64,000 bases of DNA from JAIROC01 sp031553535. Its GTDB lineage: Bacteria; Bacteroidota; Bacteroidia; Bacteroidales; WCHB1-69. Under the pieces are notes generated by a model that was given only the letters and a program-made list of their open reading frames with translations, did not search any database and was not told where the DNA came from. The position numbers and the translations under genes were made by a program. The stretch lies in NCBI GenBank assembly GCA_031553535.1, contig JAVBLM010000032.1:36377-100376 (forward strand), given 5' to 3'. This document shows positions 28,095 to 36,718 of this stretch, one piece after another. Within the stretch, counting starts at the first letter, position 1. Each line of letters starts with the position of its first letter.

Positions 28095-28661
28095 ATGAAA
28101 GTTAAAGTATTTGTATTAATCCCATTCTTATTTGCGGTTTTATCTTTATCCGCACAAGAAAATGAAACAAAAGAAACAATCACCTACTCAAACATTACTG
28201 AATTCGGTTTTGTTACTGCAAGTCCGCAAGGAGTCGGAATGGAAGGAACAACTGTTAATGGTTTTGCCATAAACAAACAACATTGCATCGGAATCGGCAT
28301 TGGAATCGGTGGAAGTTTCCACAACTCTTATTACAGCGCAACTGCATACACTCCTTTGTTTTTTAATTACCGCCTTTATTTTAAACCGGACAAAAAATTC
28401 TCACCACATATTAATGTTTCTGTCGGAGGGCTTTTAGCAAAAGACGGTGAAGGAATATACTCTTCTATTACGGCGGGATTCAGAGCAGGTAAGTTTTCTT
28501 TTTCATCCGGAATATCTTATATGGCAATATATCGCACGGAAAGCATTTCTTATTATGAATACGTATACGACCCGTATTACTATTCTTATCCGTACACCTC
28601 TAATGTCTCTGAATGGTATTTTCCCTTTGGGATTACAATAAAATGCGGATTCTCGTTTTAA
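28095..28661 (+). CDS. Small outer-membrane beta-barrel-like protein, paralog 1
   Basis: 188 aa. ATG 28095 gives a clean signal peptide (MKVKVFVLIPFLFAVLSL, cleavage SAQE); the longer frame adds 14 polar residues. The mature part shares an ordered set of motifs with the next gene: TTVNGFAINKQHCIGIGIGIG, FFNYRLYF, SPHINVSVGG, EGIYSSITAGFR, and a terminal FPFGITIKCGFSF. The Gly/aromatic strand pattern and terminal Phe suggest an outer-membrane barrel of about eight strands. Function unknown. It is 28 bp from its paralog, presumably co-transcribed. Confidence 0.75.
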   Translation: MKVKVFVLIPFLFAVLSLSAQENETKETITYSNITEFGFVTASPQGVGMEGTTVNGFAINKQHCIGIGIGIGGSFHNSYYSATAYTPLFFNYRLYFKPDKKFSPHINVSVGGLLAKDGEGIYSSITAGFRAGKFSFSSGISYMAIYRTESISYYEYVYDPYYYSYPYTSNVSEWYFPFGITIKCGFSF

Positions 28662-28689
28662 AAACACAAACCAATCTTAACAGACAATC

Positions 28690-29244
28690 ATGAAAAGACT
28701 TAAATTAACTATTGCTATCATCCTTGCGATTTCTTCGCTCTACTCCTATGCACAAGACCAACAATCTGTAAACGCCAAATATTCTATTTCAATCGAAGAT
28801 GGAATTCTGGCCAGTGTCCATCATTTTGGCATAGAAAAAACGGTTGTCAATGGAGTTGCTATTAATAGAAAACATGTTGTAGGAATAGGTATAGGCTTTG
28901 GGTTTGGAACATTTTCTATTAATAATGATCCTATGTATTGTCCTCTTTTTGCAAACTACCGCTATTATTTTACTCCTGGTGACTTTTCTCCCCATATAAA
29001 TTTCTCCCTGGGGGGAATCATTTTCTCCGAAGGGCAAGGTTTGTATTCCACGCTAATGGCAGGTTTTAGAAAATACAAATTCACATTCTCTTCCGGTATT
29101 TTCTTCCAGGCATATCAATATAGAAAAACGTATTATACAGAGATATATGACGGTAATGGATTTTATCAAACTACTATTACAAGTAGTAAACTTGTACAAG
29201 AATTTCCAATAGGTTTTGCTATAAAATTAGGGGTTGCCTTCTAA
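28690..29244 (+). CDS. Small outer-membrane beta-barrel-like protein, paralog 2
   Basis: 184 aa with signal peptide MKRLKLTIAIILAISSLYSY-AQ. It matches the previous gene motif for motif (KTVVNGVAINRKHVVGIGIG, FANYRYYF, SPHINFSLGG, QGLYSTLMAGFR, ending FPIGFAIKLGVAF), so the two are tandem duplicates. Divergence is highest in the Tyr-rich stretch before the last strand, probably a surface loop. A good terminator follows. Confidence 0.75.
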   Translation: MKRLKLTIAIILAISSLYSYAQDQQSVNAKYSISIEDGILASVHHFGIEKTVVNGVAINRKHVVGIGIGFGFGTFSINNDPMYCPLFANYRYYFTPGDFSPHINFSLGGIIFSEGQGLYSTLMAGFRKYKFTFSSGIFFQAYQYRKTYYTEIYDGNGFYQTTITSSKLVQEFPIGFAIKLGVAF

Positions 29245-29263
29245 AGGCAACAAAAACATATAT

Positions 29264-29293
29264 GGAGAGGAAATGAGTTTCTTCTCCTTTTTT
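29264..29293 (+). terminator. Terminator after the barrel pair
   Basis: GGAGAgGAAAtgagTTTCtTCTCC, with one wobble, followed by TTTTTT, starting 20 bp past the stop at 29244. Confidence 0.85.
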
Positions 29294-29317
29294 ATTGCCG
29301 GTAACAGAGATTATTCC

Positions 29318-29467
29318 ACTGCGTTTCGATGCTTTCGCTACACCTCGTGGCTCAGGTGCGGATCAAGCCTGCAACGACGGAACTTGTAATAACGCTATAA
29401 CTAAATTATAACTTCTTGTAACTTCCCTAAAACCATTACGGATTGTTTTTCAATTCTTGATTCGCAT
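29318..29467. repeat. Mosaic of dispersed repeat pieces
   Basis: Contains GGTGCGGATCAAGCCTGCAA, shared in part with 42959-42983 (GGTGCGGATCAAGTCCGCAA), then TAACTTCTTGTAACTTCC resembling the TIR-element end. TTTTCAATTCTTGATTCGCA follows near 29449, a short repeat also seen at about 32859 and 34410. No gene is supported in 29294-29521. Confidence 0.5.
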
Positions 29468-29521
29468 TAATCACTTATTCCTGCCCCCTTTTTTATTTTA
29501 ATGTTAAAACAAGTTCATTGA

Positions 29522-30259
29522 TTATAGAATCGAAACTTCTACTTTCCATCCTTTTTTCTCTGCAATGCTTATGTCGGCATATTGTGTATAATAGTCTAAC
29601 GTTATCTTTAGCGTTTTTCCTCCCGGAATAGGATTATCGTGTAGCGACTCGAATAAGGCATTCAGGGCAGCGGTTGTAAAATTATTATACGAGCAATCCA
29701 AATAGGCTAATGCTATATTATTGCTTACATCCAAAGCGGTTAATTTCATATCTGATTTATAATCGTTATAATGATTCGTAGCAGAATGGGTATTCGAGGT
29801 ACATTCCAAGTGTGTTAATGCAATATGTTTACTTACTTCTAATTCCGTCAAGTATCCTTTGCAAACCAACTTTGTCAATGCGGTATTATTACTTATGTCC
29901 AATTTCGCTACATTATAGCATTCAAATTCCGTAATACTTCCCGTTATGATTATGTCGGAAGCCATTCCATCAACTGGAAGAAAGGAATACTTGTAGGCTT
30001 CATCAGTTTTTTCAAGTGTTTCGGATATCGTTTTTCCCCCATTTCCCAAATCTATAAGCGCTCTGCCCTTACCGCCCATTTCAAATATCGCATTTTCTTT
30101 TGGAAATCTTGTTATGATTATTTGGTCTTTAGAGAGAATGCGGCTATCATTCTCAAGAATAATACTATCTTTACTGTTGCCATTACCCTTCTCTTTATCA
30201 CAGGCAATAAATATAATCAATGCTACAACTGTTATTAAGTACAAAATACTTCGCTTCAT
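29522..30259 (-). CDS. Lipoprotein with leucine-rich repeats (BspA-like short LRR)
   Basis: 245 aa. Signal peptide with lipobox IFIAC (Cys20) and the acidic-lysine start CDKEKG. After an N-terminal region of about 110 residues, LRR units of the Bacteroidota type appear: KLDISNNTALTKLVC, ELEVSKHIALTHLEC, ALDVSNNIALAYLDCSYNN. This is the known pattern of L-x-V-S-x-N-x-A-L-x-x-L-x-C. A capping segment ends in WKVEVSIL. Expected to sit in the outer membrane and bind protein or glycan partners, which cannot be named. A candidate promoter is 168 bp upstream. Confidence 0.85.
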   Translation of the reverse strand: MKRSILYLITVVALIIFIACDKEKGNGNSKDSIILENDSRILSKDQIIITRFPKENAIFEMGGKGRALIDLGNGGKTISETLEKTDEAYKYSFLPVDGMASDIIITGSITEFECYNVAKLDISNNTALTKLVCKGYLTELEVSKHIALTHLECTSNTHSATNHYNDYKSDMKLTALDVSNNIALAYLDCSYNNFTTAALNALFESLHDNPIPGGKTLKITLDYYTQYADISIAEKKGWKVEVSIL

Positions 30260-30426
30260 CTTATTATTTTTTTAATCCCTTTTTAAATTTGCGAAAGGAT
30301 ATCCTTCTTTTTCTCAATGCCCCTCCTTTTTATTCAATTCCATCCAACGAAAGGTTTTTTTCTTCCAATTAAGACGTCCAAGTTTGTATATTGCTCCCTC
30401 ATAAATTACAAATTTATTGGGTTTTG

Positions 30427-30434
30427 CAAATATA
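30427..30434 (-). promoter_or_regulatory. -7 element TATATTTG, candidate for the LRR lipoprotein
   Basis: The minus strand reads TATATTTG. If used, the leader would be about 165 nt. The 30260-30543 gap holds nothing else recognisable apart from the plus-strand promoter at 30529. Confidence 0.35.
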
Positions 30435-30528
30435 TACAAAATTTATGTTGATTTGATTATTTGCTTATTCTCATGAAAAATAATTGCGATGCATTAATAA
30501 ACCAATACAAATACAGGAGAAAAATGTT

Positions 30529-30536
30529 TACTTTTG
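30529..30536 (+). promoter_or_regulatory. -7 element TACTTTTG for the SDR gene
   Basis: TAnnTTTG match ending eight bases before the ATG at 30544. It argues for the short start and a very short or absent leader. Confidence 0.55.
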
Positions 30537-30543
30537 TAACCTC

Positions 30544-31335
30544 ATGGAGAAGAAAGAAAAAATAATCTGGATCACAGGCGCCTCTTCCGGTATCGGTGAA
30601 GCCTTGGCATATGAATGGTCGAAAGAAGGGCATTTTATTGTTTTATCCGCCCGAAGGGAAAATGAACTCCGGCGTGTACAGGATAATTGTAAATATCCTG
30701 CCAAATGTAAGATATTGCCTTTAGACCTATCAAAGCAAGATGATATTGAAAATGCGGCAGATGCCGTATTAAAAGAATTCGGACATATAGATATTTTAGT
30801 TAATAACGGCGGTATCAGTCAACGTTCTTTCGTTGTGGATACAATTATTGATGTCGATCGGAAAATAATGGAGATCGACTACTTTAGCGGAGTTATCCTT
30901 ACAAAAAAAGTACTCCCGTCCATGCTTGCCAATAAAAGCGGACATATTGTTGCTATCAGTAGCATTGTCGGTTTATTCGGGTTTCCATTACGGTCGGCTT
31001 ATTCTGCGGCAAAGCATGCCGTGCATGGTTTCTACGAAACCGTATGGGCGGAAACACATGCCGATGGTATTGATGTTACTGTTGTTTGTCCGGGCAGGAT
31101 TTTAACAAATGTTTCCCTCCATGCACTTACAAAAGACGGAAGCCCTCATGGAGAAATGGATCATGCCCAGGAAAATGGAATTACCGCCGAGCGTTGCGCG
31201 CAAAAAATTGTCAAAGCCGTCAGGAAAAAGAAAAAAGAAATCTATATCGGAAAGAAAGACCTTTTAATGATTTACTTCAAGCGGTATATCCCTTTTTTAT
31301 ATTATAAATTAGTATCTAAAATAAAACCAACATAA
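30544..31335 (+). CDS. Short-chain dehydrogenase/reductase
   Basis: 263 aa from ATG 30544 (the frame continues 20 codons upstream, through the promoter motif). Rossmann-fold nucleotide motif TGASSGIG at 11-18, NNGG in place of NNAG near 94, and the catalytic set S (AISSIVG) and Y-x-x-x-K (YSAAKHA) near residue 155. The C-terminal part ends in a hydrophobic/basic segment like those of DltE-type SDRs. NAD(P)-dependent oxidoreductase of unknown substrate. It is nine bases before a VOC-domain gene and almost surely co-transcribed with it. Confidence 0.9.
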   Translation: MEKKEKIIWITGASSGIGEALAYEWSKEGHFIVLSARRENELRRVQDNCKYPAKCKILPLDLSKQDDIENAADAVLKEFGHIDILVNNGGISQRSFVVDTIIDVDRKIMEIDYFSGVILTKKVLPSMLANKSGHIVAISSIVGLFGFPLRSAYSAAKHAVHGFYETVWAETHADGIDVTVVCPGRILTNVSLHALTKDGSPHGEMDHAQENGITAERCAQKIVKAVRKKKKEIYIGKKDLLMIYFKRYIPFLYYKLVSKIKPT

Positions 31336-31344
31336 GAAGAGAAA

Positions 31345-32415
31345 ATGAACAAACTTGCTATTAGCGGAATCCAACAAATAGGAATTGGCGTACCTGATGT
31401 TTATCCTGCATGGGAATTATACCGGCAATATTTCGGGGTTAATGCTAAAATTTTCGACGAACGTGCCTTAGCCGACATTATGGCTCCTTATATGGGAGGA
31501 GTAGAACGTGAACGCCATGCTATTTTGGCTGTGAATTTACAAGGTGGCGGAGGTTTTGAAATATGGCAACATCTCAGTACGCCGCCCAATCCGGCAAGTT
31601 TTGATATACTACCGGGAGATCTGGGAATCTTTGCCTGTAAAATAAAGTGTAAAGATGTTTCTCAAGCATACGATTTCTATAAAGAGAACAACATAAATAC
31701 TTCTCCCATATATAAAGATTATAATGGAAACGAATTCTTTTATCTTCGGGATCCGTATAAAAACATTTTTCAGATTGTGAAAAGCGATGAATGGTTTATG
31801 GAACAACATAAACCTACCGGAGGGGCATTCGGTGCGATGATAGGAACAAACAATATGGAAAAATCCATGAACTTTTATTCCTCTGTCCTGGGCTACGATG
31901 TGGTTCTTTCCGATAACACCGGCACTTTTGAAGATTTTGGCTATTTGGGAACTCCAAATAATCGGTTCAGGCGCGTATTGTTAACTCACAGCAAAAAAAG
32001 AGAAGGCGTTTTCTCTCAGTTAATGGCATCTTCCGAAATAGAACTGGTTCAGGCATTAGACAGAAATGATGTCCATAAAATATTCGAAGGAAGGATGTGG
32101 GGAGATATGGGATTCATTCAATTATGCTTTGACGTCAGTGATATGTCTGCCCTGGAAGAGCGGTGTAAGGAAGCCGGTTACCCCCTTACTATCGATAGCC
32201 GTAAAAAAAGCAAGCAATTCGATATGGGTAAAGCTACAGGCGATTTTGCCTATAACGAAGACCCCTCCGGTACACTAATAGAATACGTGGAAACAAAGAA
32301 AATACCCATATTAAAAAAATGGGGGATCTATTTAAACATTAAGAAGTTTAATCCTGATAAGCCAATCCCTCATTGGATGTTAAAACTTTTGCGGCTGACG
32401 GAAAAGAAAGATTAA
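31345..32415 (+). CDS. Two-domain VOC (glyoxalase/dioxygenase-fold) protein
   Basis: 356 aa with two VOC-type domains. The first, about residues 5-150, starts GIQQIGIGVPDVYPAWELYRQ and has FFYLRDPYKNIFQIV. The second, about 160-310, starts AMIGTNNMEKSMNFYSSVLGY and has EDPSGTLIEYVE. The terminal Glu-type positions of each domain (Q/E in NIFQIV and LIEYV) are where the metal ligand of active members lies; only the second is a clear Glu. Substrate unknown. The coupled SDR suggests the two act on one small molecule, which is inference. Confidence 0.85.
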   Translation: MNKLAISGIQQIGIGVPDVYPAWELYRQYFGVNAKIFDERALADIMAPYMGGVERERHAILAVNLQGGGGFEIWQHLSTPPNPASFDILPGDLGIFACKIKCKDVSQAYDFYKENNINTSPIYKDYNGNEFFYLRDPYKNIFQIVKSDEWFMEQHKPTGGAFGAMIGTNNMEKSMNFYSSVLGYDVVLSDNTGTFEDFGYLGTPNNRFRRVLLTHSKKREGVFSQLMASSEIELVQALDRNDVHKIFEGRMWGDMGFIQLCFDVSDMSALEERCKEAGYPLTIDSRKKSKQFDMGKATGDFAYNEDPSGTLIEYVETKKIPILKKWGIYLNIKKFNPDKPIPHWMLKLLRLTEKKD

Positions 32416-32428
32416 CACCGGCGTTTAA

Positions 32429-32823
32429 TAGAAGGTACGCAAGTGGAGAAGTTATAGTAACGCAACAGGCAGAAGGCAACAAGCAGAAAGGATAAAACCG
32501 ATAAAATAGATAAAACCGATAAAACGATTCGATTACGAACGGCGAAGCCCTCAACGAAGTTAATTCTAAATTATAAATCACGAACTGTTCTCTCATGAAA
32601 TAGGTTGACAAAAAAAGAAAATAAATGGACAAAAGACATCGTACTTTCAGTAGTCAATTCAAGAAAAGATCTGCGGAAAGTCTGCGGAGTCTGCGGGAAG
32701 GATAAAGACGATAAAAGGTAGAAATCATTAATAACTAACCACTAACAGTTAACCACTATTTCTGGTAACTTCCTGTAACTTCCTGTAACTTCCTGTAACT
32801 TCATTTAACTTGTGTAACTTCTG
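32429..32823 (+). repeat. TIR element copy G (subfamily 2, interrupted)
   Basis: Left end AGAAGGTACGCAAGTGGAGA at 32430 and right end ACTTGTGTAACTTCTGA. The left half has the GTAACGCAACAGGCAGAAGG segment of subfamily 2 and GATAAAAC units. An insertion follows that includes a reversed GGATTAACT-family piece (32536-32570). Core and right end resume at about 32700. A 10-mer CTGTAACTTC is repeated several times in a row here, against a single copy elsewhere. It fills the gap between two convergent genes. Confidence 0.8.
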
Positions 32824-32853
32824 ATATTTATTTCATATACCTGAACATTAAAT

Positions 32854-33635
32854 CTATTTTTCAACTCTCGATTCGCATTCCTCATTTGTAGTTGATTCTT
32901 CCGGTTTGTTGTCTTTCTTTTTCCTTTTTGCGGCAGCCCGCCCTTTGCGCTGGGCGATAATGTTTTTGTAATGCCCGATATGCAGATTGTGTTCCTCAAC
33001 AAATTGTGCGTATACTGTTTCCCCCTCAATACGTATGAGGGCATTTATATTTTCGGTAATAGTATAATAAATGGGATCCAGTTCCTTGCGGACGGTTTGC
33101 ATCCGGTAATCGGTTCTTTGCATGGATTCGACATTACGTTCTTTGGTCAGCCGTTGGAACTGTTGGTTGTATGAATCCAGGTCGTCAATCCAATCGTTAA
33201 GGCCAATGAGTTCTGCATCTCCGGCGTATTCTCCCCTGAGTTCCTTTACCAGCTTGGAAATGGCTGCGGTTTCTTTTTCATACGATTTAAGGGGAATATT
33301 GCCGTAGGTATCGATAAGTATTTTCAGCCGTTGGACGGCATGTATTATTTCCTCCCGGAGATGATAGCTATAGCCTTCGATCACAATGGATAAACCACGG
33401 ACGATACTATCCCGTGCCGAATCTATTTTTTCAAGTTTTTCGGTATACAAACTTTTACTGACCCATTTCATACATTCTTTTTCCTTTTGGAAACAGGGAA
33501 GGTATACATTTTTGAATAGCGCATTGATCTTTAGTGTTTTGGCGGCATGTTCCTTATTAAATTGGCAAATTGAGTATGGAATTGAAAATGTTCTTCATTA
33601 TAAAGAGGGTTGAGGTTTATTTTTTCGACTTCCAT
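32854..33635 (-). pseudogene. DUF6261-family gene with N-terminal frameshift
   Basis: The main open part (33471 down to 32854, 205 aa) starts at an internal Met. Upstream, another frame begins MEVEKINLNPLYNEEHFQ at 33635, the expected N terminus of this Bacteroidota family, and runs to FANLIR near 33555, then stops. Shifting by one base there gives EHAAKTLKINALFKNVY joined to the main frame. One lost base near 33551-33556 (ATAAGGAA where ATAAAGGAA is expected) explains the break. The intact protein would be about 260 aa, mostly helical, ending in a basic tail KGRAAAKRKKKD. Function unknown. Its last codons overlap a short dispersed repeat (CTCGATTCGCAT on the plus strand). Confidence 0.75.
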
Positions 33636-33721
33636 AATATATTGTTTTTATATAATTTAAAAAGAAGAAATTACGAAATAAAGAAAAAAGAAGGCAGGGA
33701 ATTATCAACATCCAATCTTTC

Positions 33722-33931
33722 GTGAATCTACCCGGAAATAAAATTTTCGACAGCCTAGATTCCGTGAATCTACCCAGAAGTAAAACTTCCGACAGCCCAG
33801 ATTCCGCGAATCTACCCAGAAGTAAAACTTCCGACAGCCCAGATTCCGTGAATCTACCCAGAAGTAAAACTTCCGACAGCCTAGATTCCGCGAATCTACC
33901 CAGAAATAAAACTTGCAACAGCCAATCTTTC
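33722..33931. repeat. Tandem array 3: five 42-bp hairpin units
   Basis: Unit starts 33722, 33764, 33806, 33848 and 33890, exactly 42 bp apart. Most units contain two perfect hairpins: GAAGTaaaACTTC within the unit and AGATTCcgtGAATCT across the unit junction; cgt alternates with cgc between units. Both strands stay open in one frame because 42 is divisible by 3, giving artefactual repeat ORFs. It lies 86 bp upstream of the DUF6261 start. Confidence 0.95.
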
Positions 33932-34500
33932 AGGGGATAACCCTTATTGCCGGTTTGTTGCATTTCTTCTCTACCGCAGGATTTCTTTTCTGAAATTCCA
34001 AAATCCCATTCCTGAGCCTCAACATATCGTTCAATATATTTAGAAGACCTTTTATCCCGGAAAATACAGGTGCCGAAGCCTGACAGGGAATCGCGATAAA
34101 ATAAAAACCCCTTCCCATAAAAAAAGAAAAAGGCTTTTATTGAGTATTTGTCATGCAGTTACAATCCGGCTCCTGCATAAATCCATCCGTATTTCCGGAA
34201 GGTAGTGTTTTATCTCCTTATATAAAAAGATAAAATCCCTGTAAAAAAAGAAATGAATATCTTCCCCTACTCTTTTGTCAAAGATCAGAGAATAATTTTG
34301 TGTATTTTCCGATTGCATAAAGATATCCATTTGAAATTCTTTCAAGATATTTTAAATCAGACTCTATTATTCCTCCTTTTTTATTGACACTTTTTCGTGT
34401 ATTTATGATGCTATTTTCAACTCTTGATTCGCATAATTAACAATAAATTAAACTGAATTACAAATTTGCAATAGTAAGAATAAACTAACTATCTTTTATC
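33932..34500. other. Gene-poor stretch, no supported gene
   Basis: Two short minus-strand open frames (33930-34118 and 34151-34345) have no recognisable domain, no signal peptide and no convincing start context. CAACTCTTGATTCGCAT near 34417 is a third copy of the short repeat at 29449 and 32859. I see no RNA gene. Confidence 0.4.
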
Positions 34501-34881
34501 TTACTTTTTTTCATTAATTTTGACAATCTGATTCTTATGATAAGTTTGAACTATTGTCAGTTTTTTTTCCATACTATCAAGAAAATAACAGTCCGAGACA
34601 GGATAATCCCTTTTTAATTCTAATGTTGTATGTATTCGGTTTTCATACGTTAAGTCATTATCCAAAGGAATTAATAATATTCTCTTTTTTTGTTTTATTT
34701 TTCCTAAAATACAACTTTTACAAAAATAGATATCAAATACCAAAATATAATCATAATTTGATATATCAATATAGAGGCTATCCATTTTTGCTGTATAAAC
34801 AAGCAAGGAGTCGTCCTTATTCTGCGCCATTGAATGGCAGCAAATCATAAAGATAAAACTGATAATAAATATCGCTTTCAT
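34501..34881 (-). CDS. Small exported protein with a CxxC motif
   Basis: 126 aa from ATG 34881 (MKAIFIISFIFMICCHSMAQ, a signal peptide). Residues about 45-70 read YDYILVFDIYFCKSCILGKI, where the C-x-x-C sits after a hydrophobic strand, as in thioredoxin-like folds, but the usual WC start is absent and the protein is shorter than a full thioredoxin. A second region resembles a strand-helix pattern (CYFLDSMEKKLTIV). Thioredoxin-like identity is a guess. Its start overlaps the 3' end of the upstream propeller-like gene by 65 bp, so the two are co-transcribed. Confidence 0.6.
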   Translation of the reverse strand: MKAIFIISFIFMICCHSMAQNKDDSLLVYTAKMDSLYIDISNYDYILVFDIYFCKSCILGKIKQKKRILLIPLDNDLTYENRIHTTLELKRDYPVSDCYFLDSMEKKLTIVQTYHKNQIVKINEKK

Positions 34882-35917
34882 CTTCTTTATGTATAGAACC
34901 ATACCAAATAGTTTTATTATTGTTGATTAAAACCCTCGTTGATGAGCCAAAATTACCGGGTCTCGAAGTATCTATTCCTTTGTATAATTCCCTTTTTTCA
35001 GAAATAGAATAGAACACAAACATCCATTCCCGTGAAAATGGCTGGCGAATAGTATAACCCAATATATCATCATTCAACCAAAAAACTTTTTCAATCCGTT
35101 CCATTTGGTTAATCTTTTTATCATCTATTATTTGTATTATTCCTTTAGGATTTGTCCTGTTAAGTTCAAGGAATGAATCGGTAAATACTGTATTTATAAC
35201 AGAATCTACCGCAATAGCATCTTGAAATTGAGCATAAACAGTGTCTATGGGTTCTAATTTACTATTGTAAATATAAATAAAAGGCAAAGTGGGATGTGCC
35301 ACAGCTATTTTATCTTTTTTATTTTCTATGGTAACTGTTGATGAAAAATAAGAAAGCAATATTCCCTTGCCAAGATCTATTTCTTTCTGATAGACTACCT
35401 TTTTTGTCTGCAAATTAAATACTAATAAGGCATAGTTGTCATACAATTTCTTTTCATTATACCAATTATAACCATTCATCAATAAAATATTTTCAGCATC
35501 TAGCAATGATACTATATCAAACTTTCTTCCCTGAATATTTAATGTTTCTTTTAAAACGTAATTTCCTTTTTTATTTTTTTTATATACGACTAAATATCCA
35601 TCTACATGTAACAAAAGTAGTTTTTTGTCAGACATAGCCGCAGATTTATACCTGCCGTCAAGTTTATTTTTTATTTCCATGCGATTGACAGACGTATCTC
35701 TGAATTGAAACATTTCAAAATTTTGCTTTCTATCTTTGATGGAATAACGCAATAAATTGAAAGCGTCATCAGATTGAACCGGAAGAAAACTGTATTTAAC
35801 CTTGGAAATATTAGTAGGGATGCTGTCCATAAGCGAAAAAACCTGCCCTTTCAAAGGTATAATTAAAGACAAAAGAAAAAGAAAAATGCCGCATTTTTTT
35901 AATAATATGTTTACCAT
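34817..35917 (-). CDS. Exported beta-propeller-like protein, function unknown
   Basis: 366 aa. Signal peptide MVNILLKKCGIFLFLLSLII with cleavage near KGQVF. The mature protein is made of repeating four-strand blocks of about 45-50 residues (for example KLLLLHVDGYLVVYKKNKKG, NYALLVFNLQTKKVVYQKEI, KIAVAHPTLPFIYIYNSKLE, DILGYTIRQPFSREWMFVFY), the look of a six- or seven-bladed propeller related to the 6-bladed proteins common in Bacteroidota. No catalytic motif seen. It overlaps the CxxC gene downstream and is separated from the T9SS cargo gene upstream by a terminator. Confidence 0.65.
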   Translation of the reverse strand: MVNILLKKCGIFLFLLSLIIPLKGQVFSLMDSIPTNISKVKYSFLPVQSDDAFNLLRYSIKDRKQNFEMFQFRDTSVNRMEIKNKLDGRYKSAAMSDKKLLLLHVDGYLVVYKKNKKGNYVLKETLNIQGRKFDIVSLLDAENILLMNGYNWYNEKKLYDNYALLVFNLQTKKVVYQKEIDLGKGILLSYFSSTVTIENKKDKIAVAHPTLPFIYIYNSKLEPIDTVYAQFQDAIAVDSVINTVFTDSFLELNRTNPKGIIQIIDDKKINQMERIEKVFWLNDDILGYTIRQPFSREWMFVFYSISEKRELYKGIDTSRPGNFGSSTRVLINNNKTIWYGSIHKEDESDIYYQFYLYDLLPFNGAE

Positions 35918-35942
35918 ATACCAATTAAATTAATAATTAAAA

Positions 35943-35968
35943 GAAGGGAGTATGTTTAAACTCCCTTC
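35943..35968 (-). terminator. Terminator after the T9SS cargo gene
   Basis: GAAGGGAGT, loop of eight, ACTCCCTTC: a perfect 9-bp stem, followed on the minus strand by TTTTAATTATT. It lies 13 bp past the stop at 35981 and separates that gene from the propeller gene. Confidence 0.8.
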
Positions 35969-35980
35969 CACATTTTTATT

Positions 35981-36718
35981 TTACTGTTTTAAAAAATTTG
36001 CATAAGCCCTAACTTCTTCATTGTCTTTGTTTGTACAAATAACATAATATATGCCTGGAAGTAAAAAACTTATGTCATTAATATGTAATTCATCACCCAA
36101 AACATGTATATCGGAATGCCAATAATCATTGCCTGCTACATCTATAATCTTTACATTCATCATAGCATCAATTGGCATGGAAAAACGAACCGCAATATGG
36201 TCATGGGCAGGATTGGGAAATAGTTGAATGCTCATGTCTACATGAGTTACAGAGGTATTTTCTTTAATCGTTAATTTATAACTATAGATAAAAACACCAT
36301 TTTCATCTTCATCTTCATTTTTTTCTCCGTCGGTCCATGTACATAGGAAACCTTCTATATCAAACATTCCTGCCGTTTCTCCCATGTCAATGGCAGTGTG
36401 TAGAGTTGCAATAATGGCATCCGAAATATCAGGAATCAGTGGTGAGCATGAACCTGTTTGTGGGGGACACGGATTTACCCCTCTTCCATGGCATTGAATA
36501 TTACAATAATACCATCTCACGCCATTAATTGTTTCATCCGTCTCGTCCTTAGTTGCAGAAGCATATCCTATTTCTCCAGCTTGAGTCCCGCTTTTGATCA
36601 CTTTACCTCCTGATTTATTAATAACAACTTCACAATTTTGTTCTGCATAAGATGCCATACAGTAAAAAACAATAGCAATTCCAATAAATAAACCTTTAAT
36701 TTTCAAAAAATTTTTCAT
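35981..36718 (-). CDS. Cys-rich secreted protein with T9SS type A sorting domain
   Basis: 245 aa from ATG 36718; the two codons before it start at a TTG. Signal peptide MKNFLKIKGLFIGIAIVFY with cleavage near SYAEQ. Residues about 70-95 hold a cysteine-rich patch (YYCNIQCHGRGVNPC, then GSC). The C-terminal 80 residues are a classic type A tail: LFPNPAHDHIAVRF, VKIIDVAGN, then LLPGIYYVICTN. The protein should cross the outer membrane through T9SS and be surface-attached or released. No known fold for the middle part. Confidence 0.8.
   Translation of the reverse strand: MKNFLKIKGLFIGIAIVFYCMASYAEQNCEVVINKSGGKVIKSGTQAGEIGYASATKDETDETINGVRWYYCNIQCHGRGVNPCPPQTGSCSPLIPDISDAIIATLHTAIDMGETAGMFDIEGFLCTWTDGEKNEDEDENGVFIYSYKLTIKENTSVTHVDMSIQLFPNPAHDHIAVRFSMPIDAMMNVKIIDVAGNDYWHSDIHVLGDELHINDISFLLPGIYYVICTNKDNEEVRAYANFLKQ

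Noticed and set aside
33598..33963. Repeat ORFs on both strands at array 3
   Set aside because: Same 42-bp artefact; the frames follow the array limits and cross the DUF6261 promoter region.
34151..34345. 64-aa minus-strand ORF
   Set aside because: No domain, start context or neighbour support; kept only as part of the gene-poor stretch.
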